Source: Bryobacterales bacterium (lineage in GTDB: Bacteria > Acidobacteriota > Terriglobia > Bryobacterales > Bryobacteraceae). From it: 36,246 nt of DNA. The stretch covers positions 22,758 through 59,003 of the forward strand of contig PMOK01000218.1 of the NCBI GenBank assembly GCA_003162425.1. Direction: 5' to 3'. This document shows positions 9,962 through 18,083 of the stretch, piece by piece. Made by a program: the position numbers and the translations under genes. Below the pieces are notes generated by a model. The model ran no database searches and was not told the origin of the DNA. It worked only from the letters and a program-made list of their open reading frames with translations. Position 1 is the first letter of the stretch, and each line of letters begins with the position of its first letter.

Positions 9962-10069
9962 CTAGACTAGCCCCGGTAAATCGCCTCGCTCCATGCGTTC
10001 CCGTGAGTCGCGTGGGAATCTGGAGAGCTGCTTTTGGGCTTCGCGGGAAAGTTCAACGCGAAAGCGCAT
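9962..10069 (-). pseudogene. Truncated RelE/ParE-type toxin remnant
   Basis: On the minus strand an ATG at 10069 opens a 35-codon frame. The first about 27 residues read MRFRVELSREAQKQLSRF and then PRDSRERMERG, which is the N-terminal helix-turn pattern of RelE/ParE toxins (V-x-x-S-x-x-A-x-K-x-L-x-x-L-P). The frame then diverges and stops at 9962, so the catalytic C-terminal two thirds are missing. The ATG overlaps the last codons of the antitoxin remnant, the normal arrangement of such pairs. A broken toxin is the simplest reading. Confidence 0.7.
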
Positions 10070-10320
10070 GTTTCACGGCGCGCCAGGGCTTCGAGTCTCC
10101 GCGTTTGAGCTGGGCCTCCCCCCGGCGCACAGTTTTCGCCTCTGCGGGCGTCAAAGTGTCGTCGGGATCAACCGTCCGCTTGGCCTTCATCAAGACGCCG
10201 TTCTTTTGCTCGGTAAACGCCACAAAGTCCCCGATCCGGAGGTTCAGGGTTTTCGAGGATCTCCCTCGGGATCACCACCTGGCGGCGCTGGCCAACACGG
10301 CCTGGTCTTCGTCAAACGCC
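10053..10320 (-). pseudogene. Frameshifted AbrB/SpoVT-type antitoxin remnant
   Basis: The minus strand encodes the end of an AbrB-type antitoxin: LNLRIGDFVAFTEQKNGVLM, then TVDPDDTLTPAEAKTVRRGE and KPWRAVKHALSR, with stop TGA at 10055-10053. The preceding part, QVVIPREILEN (the swapped-hairpin DNA-binding strand), lies in a different frame. One extra C in the CCC run at 10249-10247 would restore the join. Further upstream the frame meets a TGA near 10314, and the N-terminus is not recognisable, so the left limit given is approximate. The neighbour is the truncated RelE-type toxin, which this antitoxin would have neutralised. Confidence 0.72.
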
Positions 10321-10409
10321 CCTCCCTTGCCCACCACTATCGCCAAAACGGCCCGCTGGTGCGCCTCATCCCTAAAGCCTTTCACCTAGATGCCGATATA
10401 GCACCTAGG

Positions 10410-12209
10410 TTGCAATTAACTGAAATATCCCCCGAGCTCGCCGACGCTGCCGACGTCCTGAGCGATCAGCTACGCGTTCATTTGCAGCGCCTCGCGGTCT
10501 TTCTGCTACCCCACGTGGAAACTCTGGATCGCCGCTTCCTCGCCAAGCTCAAACAGCGGCAGCTGGAACCCAGGCAATTCGAAACCAAGATCCGGACCGC
10601 GCTGGCTTCGCTGACTCCGGGCGCGGCGGCGCGAATTTTGGCTAGCGGACAGGCTCCGCTCAAGTTCATTGAGCAAGTGGAGTACAACGGCCGTCGGCTG
10701 GCCAAGCTGAACCTCCCGCCCAGCAGCATCGTCGAGGCGCTGCAGGAGTACGATCGCCTGCTCACTCCCATGCTTCGCAAGTTGCTCCCCAACGAGTACG
10801 CGAACTTCCAATGGGTCCGCGAGCAGCTTCATTTCTGCGTGATCCTAACGCTGAACAACGCGTATTATCAGGTCCGCGAGGCGGAAACTCAAGCCTTCTA
10901 TGAACTGTTCCGGGTAGAACTGGAATCGCGCAACCTGGATGACTTGCTGGGCCGATTTCTCGAAACGCTGGTACATGTTTGCCATGCGGATGCCGGCCAT
11001 CTCTACCTCTTGAATGATAAGCGGAGCGCATGGGTGCTGCGCGCCAAGGCTGAATCGCCCGGCCCGTTGCGGCCAACGCTAGTCGAAGTCCGCAACCGTC
11101 CCAACATGGTTGGCATGCTGTCCAAATCCCGGCAAATCGATCCTCGAAACGGGGCGGGGCATGTGTTGCTCGAGCCTGGCTGGAAAGATAAGTTCCAAAT
11201 GTGCTGGTCCATTCCGCTGGCCGCGAAGGGCCGCACGGCTGGAGTCATGCAATTCGCGTTTTCGAAGCCCTATGAATGGTTGCCCCGCGAACAGGAGCTA
11301 CTGGCCGCGGCCGCAGAGCGCTGCCTGATGGCCGCCGAAAAGGCTCGCTTGATGGAGGATCTGGCCGCCAGCGAAGAGCAGATCCGGCAACTGGCCGAGC
11401 ATATGCTGCACGTCGAGGAGATGGAACGCCGCCGGATCAGCCGCGAGCTTCACGATGAAGCCGGACAATCCTTGCTCTGCATCCGGCTGCAAATGGAACT
11501 TTTGGAACAGGCTTTGCCGGCCGAACATTCCGAGTGGATCAGCAAGCTGAAAGAGGCTCGCGATCTCACCGAGAGAACCATCCTTGAGATGCGCCGCCTG
11601 ATCGCGGCTCTGAGCCCGGCCGTGCTGGAGCAGTTGGGTTTGGGAGCCGCCCTGCGCCAACTGGTGAATCGCTTCCGGCGATTGCATCCCAGCCGCGTCC
11701 GGCTGCTGCTGACTCGCCTGCGCCGGCTGCCGCAATATACAGAAATCATTGTGTATAGGCTGGTTCAGGAATGTTGCAACAATATTGCCAAGCATTCGGG
11801 CGCAACTAGCGTAAACATTTCCGTGAGTTCCGCCGATGGATGGGTGAGACTGGCCGTTGAGGACAACGGAGTCGGATTTAATGTGGAGGAAGCGCTGGCC
11901 CGGAAAGATTCGTTCGGACTTTCTGGCATGAGAGAGCGCGTTGCCCTGCTAGGCGGCAGGTTTGAGGTACATAGCTACCTCAGAAATGGGTCGAGTAGTG
12001 GGATCAGAACGGGGAAAGCCTCAGTAGATGGCAAGAGAAGGAGCCGGGGAACCAAGATTTCGATCACTCTCCCGGTCGCCAAGGAGCCGCCGGCATTTAA
12101 CTTAAACGAACCGATCGCCGCTAAACCGATCGGGAAGACCTTGCGGAGGACGAAAATCCTCGACACGCGCGGCGCCTTCTCGACAGCTAGGCGGGAGGCT
12201 GAAGCTTAG
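10410..12209 (+). CDS. NarL/DegS-type sensor histidine kinase with GAF domain
   Basis: The kinase phosphorylates the response regulator encoded 35 bases downstream. The frame is open back to 9993, but the first about 130 residues of that version lie antisense to the toxin-antitoxin remnant and are not protein-like. I use the TTG at 10410 (599 residues); GTG at 10359 is the alternative, and neither has a clear ribosome binding site. Domains: an alpha-helical N-terminus without recognised family (1-170); GAF-like domain (about 174-310); HisKA_3 helix with the phosphoacceptor His348 in ISRELHDEAGQ (about 334-397); HATPase_c with NNIAKHSGA, EDNGVGF and FGLSGMRERV (about 440-556). About 20 extra basic, Ser/Gly-rich residues lie between GGRFEVHS and TKISITLP, within the ATPase domain. 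No membrane segment is visible, so it is cytoplasmic. Confidence 0.88.
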   Translation: MQLTEISPELADAADVLSDQLRVHLQRLAVFLLPHVETLDRRFLAKLKQRQLEPRQFETKIRTALASLTPGAAARILASGQAPLKFIEQVEYNGRRLAKLNLPPSSIVEALQEYDRLLTPMLRKLLPNEYANFQWVREQLHFCVILTLNNAYYQVREAETQAFYELFRVELESRNLDDLLGRFLETLVHVCHADAGHLYLLNDKRSAWVLRAKAESPGPLRPTLVEVRNRPNMVGMLSKSRQIDPRNGAGHVLLEPGWKDKFQMCWSIPLAAKGRTAGVMQFAFSKPYEWLPREQELLAAAAERCLMAAEKARLMEDLAASEEQIRQLAEHMLHVEEMERRRISRELHDEAGQSLLCIRLQMELLEQALPAEHSEWISKLKEARDLTERTILEMRRLIAALSPAVLEQLGLGAALRQLVNRFRRLHPSRVRLLLTRLRRLPQYTEIIVYRLVQECCNNIAKHSGATSVNISVSSADGWVRLAVEDNGVGFNVEEALARKDSFGLSGMRERVALLGGRFEVHSYLRNGSSSGIRTGKASVDGKRRSRGTKISITLPVAKEPPAFNLNEPIAAKPIGKTLRRTKILDTRGAFSTARREAEA

Positions 12210-12244
12210 GAAAGGGACTTGAAGAAAAGAATCGGGCACACGTT

Positions 12245-12910
12245 ATGGCAAAGACTCGCATCATGTTGGCGGATGACCACACGCTCTTTCGTCAAGGTAT
12301 CAGAACGCTAATATCCGCGGAATCGGATATGGAAGTGGTAGGGGAAGCTTCAAATGGCGGCGATGCCGTGGAAAAAGCTGCCGAGGTACGTCCAGATGTA
12401 GTGCTGATGGACATTGGCATGCCAGGCCTCAGCAGCTTCGAAGCAACCCGTCAAATCAAGAAGAACCGGCCCGAAACCAAAGTGCTGTTTCTCACCATGT
12501 ATGACGACGAGGATTACCTGGTGGAAGGTATGGAAGTGGGCGCCAGCGGCTATGTTCTAAAGGACAGCCCTTCGGCCCAACTGGTTGCGGCTGTGCGCGA
12601 CATCTGCCGCGGCGGAAGCTACTTGAGCCCGCGCATGCTGTCGCAACTGGTGGACGATTTCCGTTCCAGGATCAAATCGGCCAATCGCCTGCCGCGTTTC
12701 GCCACGCTCACTACGCGCGAGCGTGAGGTGCTGAAGATGCTCGCCGAGGGTAATTCGGTGAAGGAAATCGCCTGCGACCTGAACCTCAGCGTCAAAACCG
12801 TGGAAGCGCACAAGTTCAACCTGATGCGGAAGCTGGATATCCACAATAAGGCGCAGCTCGTTCAGTACGCGATCCAAAAGAAAATAATAAAGATTCCTAA
12901 CCTCGTCTGA
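12245..12910 (+). CDS. NarL/FixJ-family response regulator
   Basis: The protein has 221 residues. The receiver domain (about 1-120) has the acidic pair Asp10-Asp11, the phosphoacceptor Asp56 in VVLMDIGMPG, the Thr in VLFLTMYDDE and Lys in GYVLKDSPS. The LuxR-type helix-turn-helix (about 156-215) has LTTREREVLKMLAEG, VKEIACDLNLSVKTVEAHK and IHNKAQLVQYA. It is a DNA-binding transcription regulator, activated by the kinase gene immediately upstream. The target genes are not evident; the adjacent fdhD operon and the upstream ankyrin gene are possibilities. A long inverted repeat (12916-13031) begins 5 bases after its stop. Confidence 0.95.
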   Translation: MAKTRIMLADDHTLFRQGIRTLISAESDMEVVGEASNGGDAVEKAAEVRPDVVLMDIGMPGLSSFEATRQIKKNRPETKVLFLTMYDDEDYLVEGMEVGASGYVLKDSPSAQLVAAVRDICRGGSYLSPRMLSQLVDDFRSRIKSANRLPRFATLTTREREVLKMLAEGNSVKEIACDLNLSVKTVEAHKFNLMRKLDIHNKAQLVQYAIQKKIIKIPNLV

Positions 12911-12915
12911 CGAGG

Positions 12916-13031
12916 GGTTCTTCAGTTCATCGGTTCTTCAGTTCTTCGGTTCTTACGCCTTCGCGCCTGGGAATCAACGACTCTACGAACTGCCGAACCG
13001 AAGAACTGAAGAACCGAAGAACCGAAGAACC
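12916..13031. repeat. Long inverted repeat, 36-bp arms (family D)
   Basis: The arm 12916-12951 and the arm 12996-13031 are reverse complements at 34 of 36 positions, with a 44-base loop. Both arms are built of repeated GGTTCTTC / GAAGAACC units (for example AACCGAAGAACTGAAGAACC in the right arm), so they also hold short direct repeats. It fills the space between the response regulator and fdhD and could fold in RNA as a terminator-like stem of about 36 bp. Confidence 0.9.
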
Positions 13032-13046
13032 GGTTATTCTTGGATA

Positions 13047-13865
13047 GTGGACCGCAGCATCCTGACGGTACCGATCCAGCGCATCGAAGACGGTTCTGTC
13101 AATCCGATTCAAGATCTGCTCGCCGTTGAAGAACCCCTCGAAATCCGCATCGGCCCCAAAACCATCTCGCTCACCATGCGAACTCCCGGCCACGATTTCG
13201 AACTGGCCGCCGGATTCCTTTTCACCGAGGGTATTCTCACCGGCTTTCAGCAGATCCATAAGATTCGCCGCTCCGAGAGCAGCGCGAATCCACGGCAGGC
13301 CGGCAACTCGGTAACCGTCGAACTTAATCCGGATGTCGAGGTGGATTACGAACGGCTCCAGCGCCATTTCTACACCACGTCGAGTTGCGGGGTCTGCGGC
13401 AAAGCCTCCATCGAAGCGATCGAGACGCAGGGCTGTCCGGTACTGCCCCGGAATTCTCCGCTGGTGGATTCGGCGGTAATCCATCGTCTACCGGAGCTGC
13501 TGCGGCGCGAACAAGCCATATTCGAACGCACCGGCGGACTGCATGCCGCGGCGCTGTTCGATGCAAAAGGCAACCTGGTGCTGCTGCGCGAGGATGTCGG
13601 ACGGCACAACGCGGTGGACAAGCTGATCGGCGCGGAAATGCTGCGCGACCACACGCCGCTCCACGACAAATTGCTGCTGGTGAGCGGCCGGGCCAGCTTT
13701 GAATTGGTGCAGAAGGCTCTCATGGCCGGTATCCCGATTCTTGCCGCTGTGGGCGCCCCGTCCAGCCTGGCTGTCGAAACCGCCCAGCGCTTCAACATGA
13801 CCCTGCTCGGTTTCGTGCGCGACCGCCGGTTTAACATCTATTCAGGAGCTTCGAGAATCCAATGA
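13047..13865 (+). CDS. fdhD: FdhD, formate dehydrogenase accessory sulfurtransferase
   Basis: FdhD moves sulfur from IscS to the molybdenum cofactor so that formate dehydrogenase becomes active. The 272-residue protein starts at GTG 13047 and follows the family: VEEPLEIRIG, TMRTPGHDFELAAGFLFTEG, the sulfur-transfer cysteines Cys114 and Cys117 in TSSCGVCGKA, FERTGGLHAAALFD, LREDVGRHNAVDKLIG, VSGRASFELVQKALMAGIP and VGAPSSLAVE. The stop overlaps the ATG of the next gene as ATGA. No formate dehydrogenase gene is present in the window, so its client lies elsewhere. The start is only 15 bases after a long inverted repeat, and no strong ribosome binding site is visible. Confidence 0.96.
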   Translation: MDRSILTVPIQRIEDGSVNPIQDLLAVEEPLEIRIGPKTISLTMRTPGHDFELAAGFLFTEGILTGFQQIHKIRRSESSANPRQAGNSVTVELNPDVEVDYERLQRHFYTTSSCGVCGKASIEAIETQGCPVLPRNSPLVDSAVIHRLPELLRREQAIFERTGGLHAAALFDAKGNLVLLREDVGRHNAVDKLIGAEMLRDHTPLHDKLLLVSGRASFELVQKALMAGIPILAAVGAPSSLAVETAQRFNMTLLGFVRDRRFNIYSGASRIQ

Positions 13866-14239
13866 AACTGCGTTTGCATGGAAACTCGCTGCGGCTGCGG
13901 CTCAACCAGGCCGATGTTGCCCAATTCAGCAAGACCGGCTACGTTGAGGAAAGCATCGAATTTGGCCCGGGCGCTAGCCTCTGCTACATCCTCGAATCGT
14001 CGTCGAAGATCACCTCTCCGAAAGCCATCTACCAGAACGGCGAGCTGCGCGTTCAGATCTCCTGCGCAGCATTGAAAGATTGGGTCACCACCGACCGCGT
14101 CGGAATCTCCGGCGAGCAAGCGCTGGCGAACGGTAAGCCGCTGTCCATTCTGATCGAAAAGGACTTCAAGTGCGTGCACGCCGACGAGACTGACGCCGAC
14201 GCCTACCCGAATCCGATGGAACTCGGTGCCAGGGGCTAG
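13862..14239 (+). CDS. Small conserved-looking protein coupled to fdhD (possibly DUF7009)
   Basis: The 125-residue protein overlaps the fdhD stop by 4 bases (ATGA), so translation is coupled. It has no signal peptide or membrane segment. It begins MKLRLHGNSLRLRLNQADVA and has an acidic C-terminal part with DFKCVHADETDADAYPNP, whose Cys, His and Asp residues could bind a metal. I think it belongs to DUF7009, a small family seen beside fdhD in Acidobacteria, but I cannot confirm the accession. Because of the coupling, a role in formate dehydrogenase maturation or molybdenum cofactor handling is a reasonable inference. Confidence 0.75.
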   Translation: MKLRLHGNSLRLRLNQADVAQFSKTGYVEESIEFGPGASLCYILESSSKITSPKAIYQNGELRVQISCAALKDWVTTDRVGISGEQALANGKPLSILIEKDFKCVHADETDADAYPNPMELGARG

Positions 14240-14290
14240 GGAACTGATAAAATTTAAAGCGACTACTTCCAACTGAGGAGGGGCTTGTCC

Positions 14291-15670
14291 ATGTTACGTT
14301 TAGACGCCGATCGCCCCGTGGAGTTCTGTGATGGCTTGCGCAGGCGGGACTTCCTTCACGCCGGCTGCCTGAGTTTTCTTGGCCTCGGGCTCCCGCAGGT
14401 TTTCGGGCTCCAGGCGCAAGGCGCGGTGGATAGCGAAAAGAAGGACAACAACTGCATCCACCTGATGCTGGTCGGCGGTCCGTCGCAGCTCGACACCTGG
14501 GACCCCAAACCGAACGCCCCGGTCGAGATCCGCGGCCCGTACAAGGCCATCAATACCAACGTGTCGGGTATCCAGATCTCGGAAAATTTCCCGCGTATGG
14601 CGAAACACGCCGACAAGTATGCGCTGATCCGGAGCTGCTACCATACGGCAGCCGCCGTGCATGACACCGGCCATCAGATGATGCAGACTGGCCGATTGTT
14701 CCAGGGTGGAATCGAATACCCGAACTTCGGTTGCGTGCTGGGGAAGCTCAAAGGGTCGAAAGGCGACGTCCCGCCCTACGTGCTGATGCCCCGCCCCATC
14801 GGAAACACCGGCGGCAACATGCCGCACGGCCAGAACGCCGGATTCCTCGGCAAGGGTTTCGATCCGTTTGTCTTGAACGCCGACCCCGCGGATCCGAACT
14901 TCAAAGTCCCCGACATGCTGCCGCCGGATTATCTAACCGCTCTTCGTGTGGATCGCCGCCGCGATTGGCGCGAGATGATCGACAAGTCCGTCAGCATGTT
15001 CGAAACGTCGCAGGATGCGCGTTTGCTTGATTCCACGTTCCATCAGGCCTACACGCTCATGTCGTCCGCGAAAGCGCGCGAGGCATTTGAACTGCACAAA
15101 GAGCCTCAGGATGTTCGAGAGAAATACGGAATGAACCGCTTCGGACAAAGCTGTTTGTTGGCGCGCCGCTTGATCGAAGCCGGAGTGCGCTTCGTCACCA
15201 TCAATATGTTCGAAACCGTATTCGACGAGATAACATGGGACATCCACGGATCGAAGCCGTTCAGCCCCATCAGTTGCTATCGCGATCTGGTGGGCCCGAT
15301 GTTCGACATGGCCTACAGCTCTTTGCTTGTGGAACTGAGCGAGCGCGGATTGCTCGATAAAACCATGGTGCTCGCTACCGGCGAATTCGGACGCACGCCA
15401 AAAGTAAATCCCGCTGGTGGCCGCGATCATTGGCCGCAATGCTGGACCATTCTCATGGCCGGCGGCGGAATCAAAGGCGGACAGGTGATCGGCGCGTCGG
15501 ATGAAATCGGAGGTGCTCCCCGAGACCGTCCCACTACACCGGGCCAAATTGCCGCTACGGTTTTCAGCGGACTCGGCATCGATCCGGGCACCGAACTCCC
15601 CGGCGCGGGCGGACGCCCAATCCCGCTAGTGGATCGCGGAACAGAACCAATCTCGGAGCTCCTGGCATGA
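14291..15670 (+). CDS. DUF1501 protein, Tat-type signal
   Basis: The 459-residue protein belongs to DUF1501, a sulfatase-like (alkaline-phosphatase fold) family found with DUF1549/DUF1553 partners in Planctomycetes and Acidobacteria. A twin-arginine-type leader (LRRRDFLHAGCLSFLGLGLP) heads the protein. Typical motifs are GGPSQLDTWDPKP near the N-terminus, then GHQMMQTGR, and ATGEFGRTPKVN-PAGGRDHWPQ near the C-terminus. I chose ATG 14291 over an in-frame TTG at 14285 because GGAGG at 14277-14281 is correctly spaced for the ATG. The stop overlaps the next gene as ATGA. It is the first of four linked genes. The enzymatic activity of the family is unproven. Confidence 0.93.
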   Translation: MLRLDADRPVEFCDGLRRRDFLHAGCLSFLGLGLPQVFGLQAQGAVDSEKKDNNCIHLMLVGGPSQLDTWDPKPNAPVEIRGPYKAINTNVSGIQISENFPRMAKHADKYALIRSCYHTAAAVHDTGHQMMQTGRLFQGGIEYPNFGCVLGKLKGSKGDVPPYVLMPRPIGNTGGNMPHGQNAGFLGKGFDPFVLNADPADPNFKVPDMLPPDYLTALRVDRRRDWREMIDKSVSMFETSQDARLLDSTFHQAYTLMSSAKAREAFELHKEPQDVREKYGMNRFGQSCLLARRLIEAGVRFVTINMFETVFDEITWDIHGSKPFSPISCYRDLVGPMFDMAYSSLLVELSERGLLDKTMVLATGEFGRTPKVNPAGGRDHWPQCWTILMAGGGIKGGQVIGASDEIGGAPRDRPTTPGQIAATVFSGLGIDPGTELPGAGGRPIPLVDRGTEPISELLA

Positions 15671-18081
15671 AGCTATCCGTATTCATCCGTGTCCATCCGT
15701 GGCTAATAATCACCCTCCCGGTCGCAGCCCAGACGCTCGCAGTTTTGCCACCGGCCGTCAACCTATCGACCCCCGAATCCCGGCAGCAGCTAATCGCCGA
15801 AGCGACCGTCGCGAACCACCAGGAAGATTGGACCGCGAAAGTGAAATGGTCCAGCTCCAATACACAAGTCGCGACCGTTGACTCGAACGGCCTGGTGAAA
15901 CCAATCTCCGACGGCGACGCCGTCATCAGCGCGGATAATAAAGCCTCCACACGCGTCCACGTCGCGAACGCGAAAGCGCCCTTCCTCTGGAGCTTCCGCA
16001 ATAATGTGATCCCGGTGATGACCAAGGTGGGCTGCAACCAAGGCGCGTGCCACGGCGCGCTAGCTGGCAAGAACGGATTCAAACTGACTCTGCGCGGTTA
16101 CGATCCGGACGTGGACTACGACACGCTCACCCGGCAATCTGTCGGCCGCCGCGTTTCGCTGGCCGACCCGGCTTCCAGCCTGATGCTGTTGAAACCGACC
16201 TTCACCATTCCGCACGGCGGCGGCAAGCGCTTCTCCACCGATTCCATCGAATATCGCATCCTGTCGGAATGGATCGCCGAGGGAGCGCCCCCGCCTAATC
16301 CGAACGATCCGGAAATAACCGGCCTTGAAGTTTTTCCCGCGGCTGCCACACTCACAACCGGCGCGGAACAGCAGCTTGTGGTTCGCGCGAAATATTCGGA
16401 CGGACGCGTGGAAGACGTCAGCCACTGGGTGAAGTATTCGTCAAACAACGAAGGCGTGGCCAGCGTGGACGACAACGGCCACGTCAAGATGAATGGCCCT
16501 GGCGAGGCGGCAGTGACGCTGTGGTTTTCCAGCCGCGTGCTGTACTCGCGTCTCACTGTTCCATTTCCGAACCAAATCGCGTCCGACGCTTACACCAAAT
16601 TTCCACGGCACAACTATATCGACGATCTGGTGCTCGACAAGCTGAAGAAGCTCAACATCGCGCCGTCTGGTGAGTGTGACGATTCCACTTTCATTCGCCG
16701 CGCGTATCTCGACGCCGCCGGAATCCTGCCCAGCGCCGAAGAAGTTGAAACGTTTCTGGCGGACAAATCGCCAGCGAAGCGCGCCGCGCTCATTGACAAA
16801 CTGATCGGGCGCGATGAATTCGTCGACTATTGGGCGTACAAGTGGTCCGATCTGTTGTTGGTCTCAAGCAAGCGCCTCAATTCCACCGCCATGTGGACCT
16901 TCTACGATTGGATCCGCGAGAGCGTCAAGCAGGACAAACCGTGGGATCAGTTCGCGAACGAGATTTTCACCAGTTCCGGCAGCAGTCGTCAGAACGGCGC
17001 GCTGAACTATTTCGTGCTTCACAAAGACCCCATCGATCTTGCCGAAACCAGCACCGAAGCGTTCCTTGGCCAGCGCATCACCTGCGCGCGCTGCCACAAT
17101 CATCCGCTCGAGAAATGGACTCAGAAGCAGTATTACCAGATGGTGAATCTGTTCACGCGGGTGGGAATCAAGAACGGCAGCGAGCCGGGCGACAACGTGG
17201 TGTTCGCGAAAACTTCGGGTGACATCATGCACCCGAGGCTGCTGAAGCCGCTCGATCCTACGCCGCTGGATGGCAAATCCATTTCGCTCGATTCCCCCAT
17301 CGACCGTCGAATCGCGTTTGACCAATGGCTCACCAGTGCGAGCAATCCGTACTTCGCGCGTTCGCTGGTTAACCGCGTGTGGGCGAACTTTATGGGCCGT
17401 GGCATCATCAATCCGGTGGACGATACGCGCGCCACCAACCCGGCTTCGAATGAGGATCTGATCGCCGCGCTGAGTAAGGATTTCGTGGAGCATCACTACG
17501 ACGTGGACTACCTGATCCGCACCATCATGAATTCGGGTGTCTATCAGCTATCCGCGGAAGCGAACGCCACCAATCAGAACGACAACGTCTTTTACTCCAA
17601 GTACATCATCAAGCGCCTGCCCGCTGAAGTGATTCTGGACGCGTATTCGCAGGTCACAGGCGTACCAACTCCTTACTCGGGTTACCCGGCGGGAACACGC
17701 GCGCTACAGCTTCCCGACACACAGGTAACATCGCAATTCCTGACCGTTTTTGGCCGGCCGGCACGCAACGTGTGCGACGTCGCGGAACGTTCCTTCGATC
17801 CAACCATCGCTCAAGCGCTGCACGTCATCAATGGCGACACGTTGAACAAAAAGCTCAGCGCCTCCGATGGATATGTTGCATTGTTCCTGAAGCTAGGCCT
17901 CTCGGATTCCAGAATCCTGGAGCACGTTTACCTCACCGCATTCAGCCGGTACCCGTCGGATGCGGAGAAGACCGCGCTCGTGGCCGCTCTCGCAAAATCG
18001 CGCAATACCGGCCGGGAGCAAGCGCTCGAAGACATGCTGTGGTCGTTGCTGACCAGCAAAGAATTCCTGTTCAATCACTAA
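15667..18081 (+). CDS. DUF1549/DUF1553 protein with Ig-like and haem-type motifs
   Basis: The 804-residue exported protein has several parts. Residues about 25-105 and 215-300 look like BIG_2 Ig-like domains (VKWSSSNTQVATVDSNG; VKYSSNNEGVASVDDNG). Between them a cytochrome-like region holds Cys123, Cys128 and His129 (GCNQGACHGAL, a CX4CH form common in this family). DUF1549 follows (YIDDLVLDKLKKLNI, FIRRAYLDAAGILPS), then a CxxCH at 473-477 (CARCHNHPLEKWT), then DUF1553 (PYFARSLVNRVWANFMGRGI; DYLIRTIMNSGVYQLS). It is translationally coupled to the DUF1501 gene. The N-terminal residues SVFIRVHPWL are encoded by a dispersed ATCCGTG repeat, which now supplies part of the signal peptide. Confidence 0.92.
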   Translation: MKLSVFIRVHPWLIITLPVAAQTLAVLPPAVNLSTPESRQQLIAEATVANHQEDWTAKVKWSSSNTQVATVDSNGLVKPISDGDAVISADNKASTRVHVANAKAPFLWSFRNNVIPVMTKVGCNQGACHGALAGKNGFKLTLRGYDPDVDYDTLTRQSVGRRVSLADPASSLMLLKPTFTIPHGGGKRFSTDSIEYRILSEWIAEGAPPPNPNDPEITGLEVFPAAATLTTGAEQQLVVRAKYSDGRVEDVSHWVKYSSNNEGVASVDDNGHVKMNGPGEAAVTLWFSSRVLYSRLTVPFPNQIASDAYTKFPRHNYIDDLVLDKLKKLNIAPSGECDDSTFIRRAYLDAAGILPSAEEVETFLADKSPAKRAALIDKLIGRDEFVDYWAYKWSDLLLVSSKRLNSTAMWTFYDWIRESVKQDKPWDQFANEIFTSSGSSRQNGALNYFVLHKDPIDLAETSTEAFLGQRITCARCHNHPLEKWTQKQYYQMVNLFTRVGIKNGSEPGDNVVFAKTSGDIMHPRLLKPLDPTPLDGKSISLDSPIDRRIAFDQWLTSASNPYFARSLVNRVWANFMGRGIINPVDDTRATNPASNEDLIAALSKDFVEHHYDVDYLIRTIMNSGVYQLSAEANATNQNDNVFYSKYIIKRLPAEVILDAYSQVTGVPTPYSGYPAGTRALQLPDTQVTSQFLTVFGRPARNVCDVAERSFDPTIAQALHVINGDTLNKKLSASDGYVALFLKLGLSDSRILEHVYLTAFSRYPSDAEKTALVAALAKSRNTGREQALEDMLWSLLTSKEFLFNH
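15675..15707. repeat. ATCCGTG-type dispersed repeat within a gene start (family E)
   Basis: The segment consists of near-direct units ATCCGTATTC, ATCCGTGTCC and ATCCGTGGCTAAT. Its reverse strand reads GWTRMNTD, a peptide I often see in spurious reading frames from soil-bacterium intergenic repeats. Here it lies 8 bases after the ATG of the DUF1549/DUF1553 gene and is translated. Confidence 0.55.
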
Positions 18082-18083
18082 TT

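Noticed and set aside
9993-10409. N-terminal extension of the histidine kinase starting at 9993
   Set aside because: The sequence is antisense to recognisable antitoxin and toxin fragments, shows no domain, and has an atypical composition. The kinase more likely starts at 10359 or 10410.
12916-13031. CRISPR array
   Set aside because: The GAAGAACC units are contiguous and form an inverted repeat; there are no unique spacers.
16864-17496. Minus-strand frame of 210 codons opposite the DUF1549/DUF1553 gene
   Set aside because: The coding strand has strong domain motifs in the other frame; this frame has none and no ribosome binding site.
17772-18083. Start of the cytochrome/WD40 protein at 17772
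   Set aside because: This part overlaps the DUF1553 domain of the preceding gene in another frame; the ATG at 18084 directly after its stop is the natural start.
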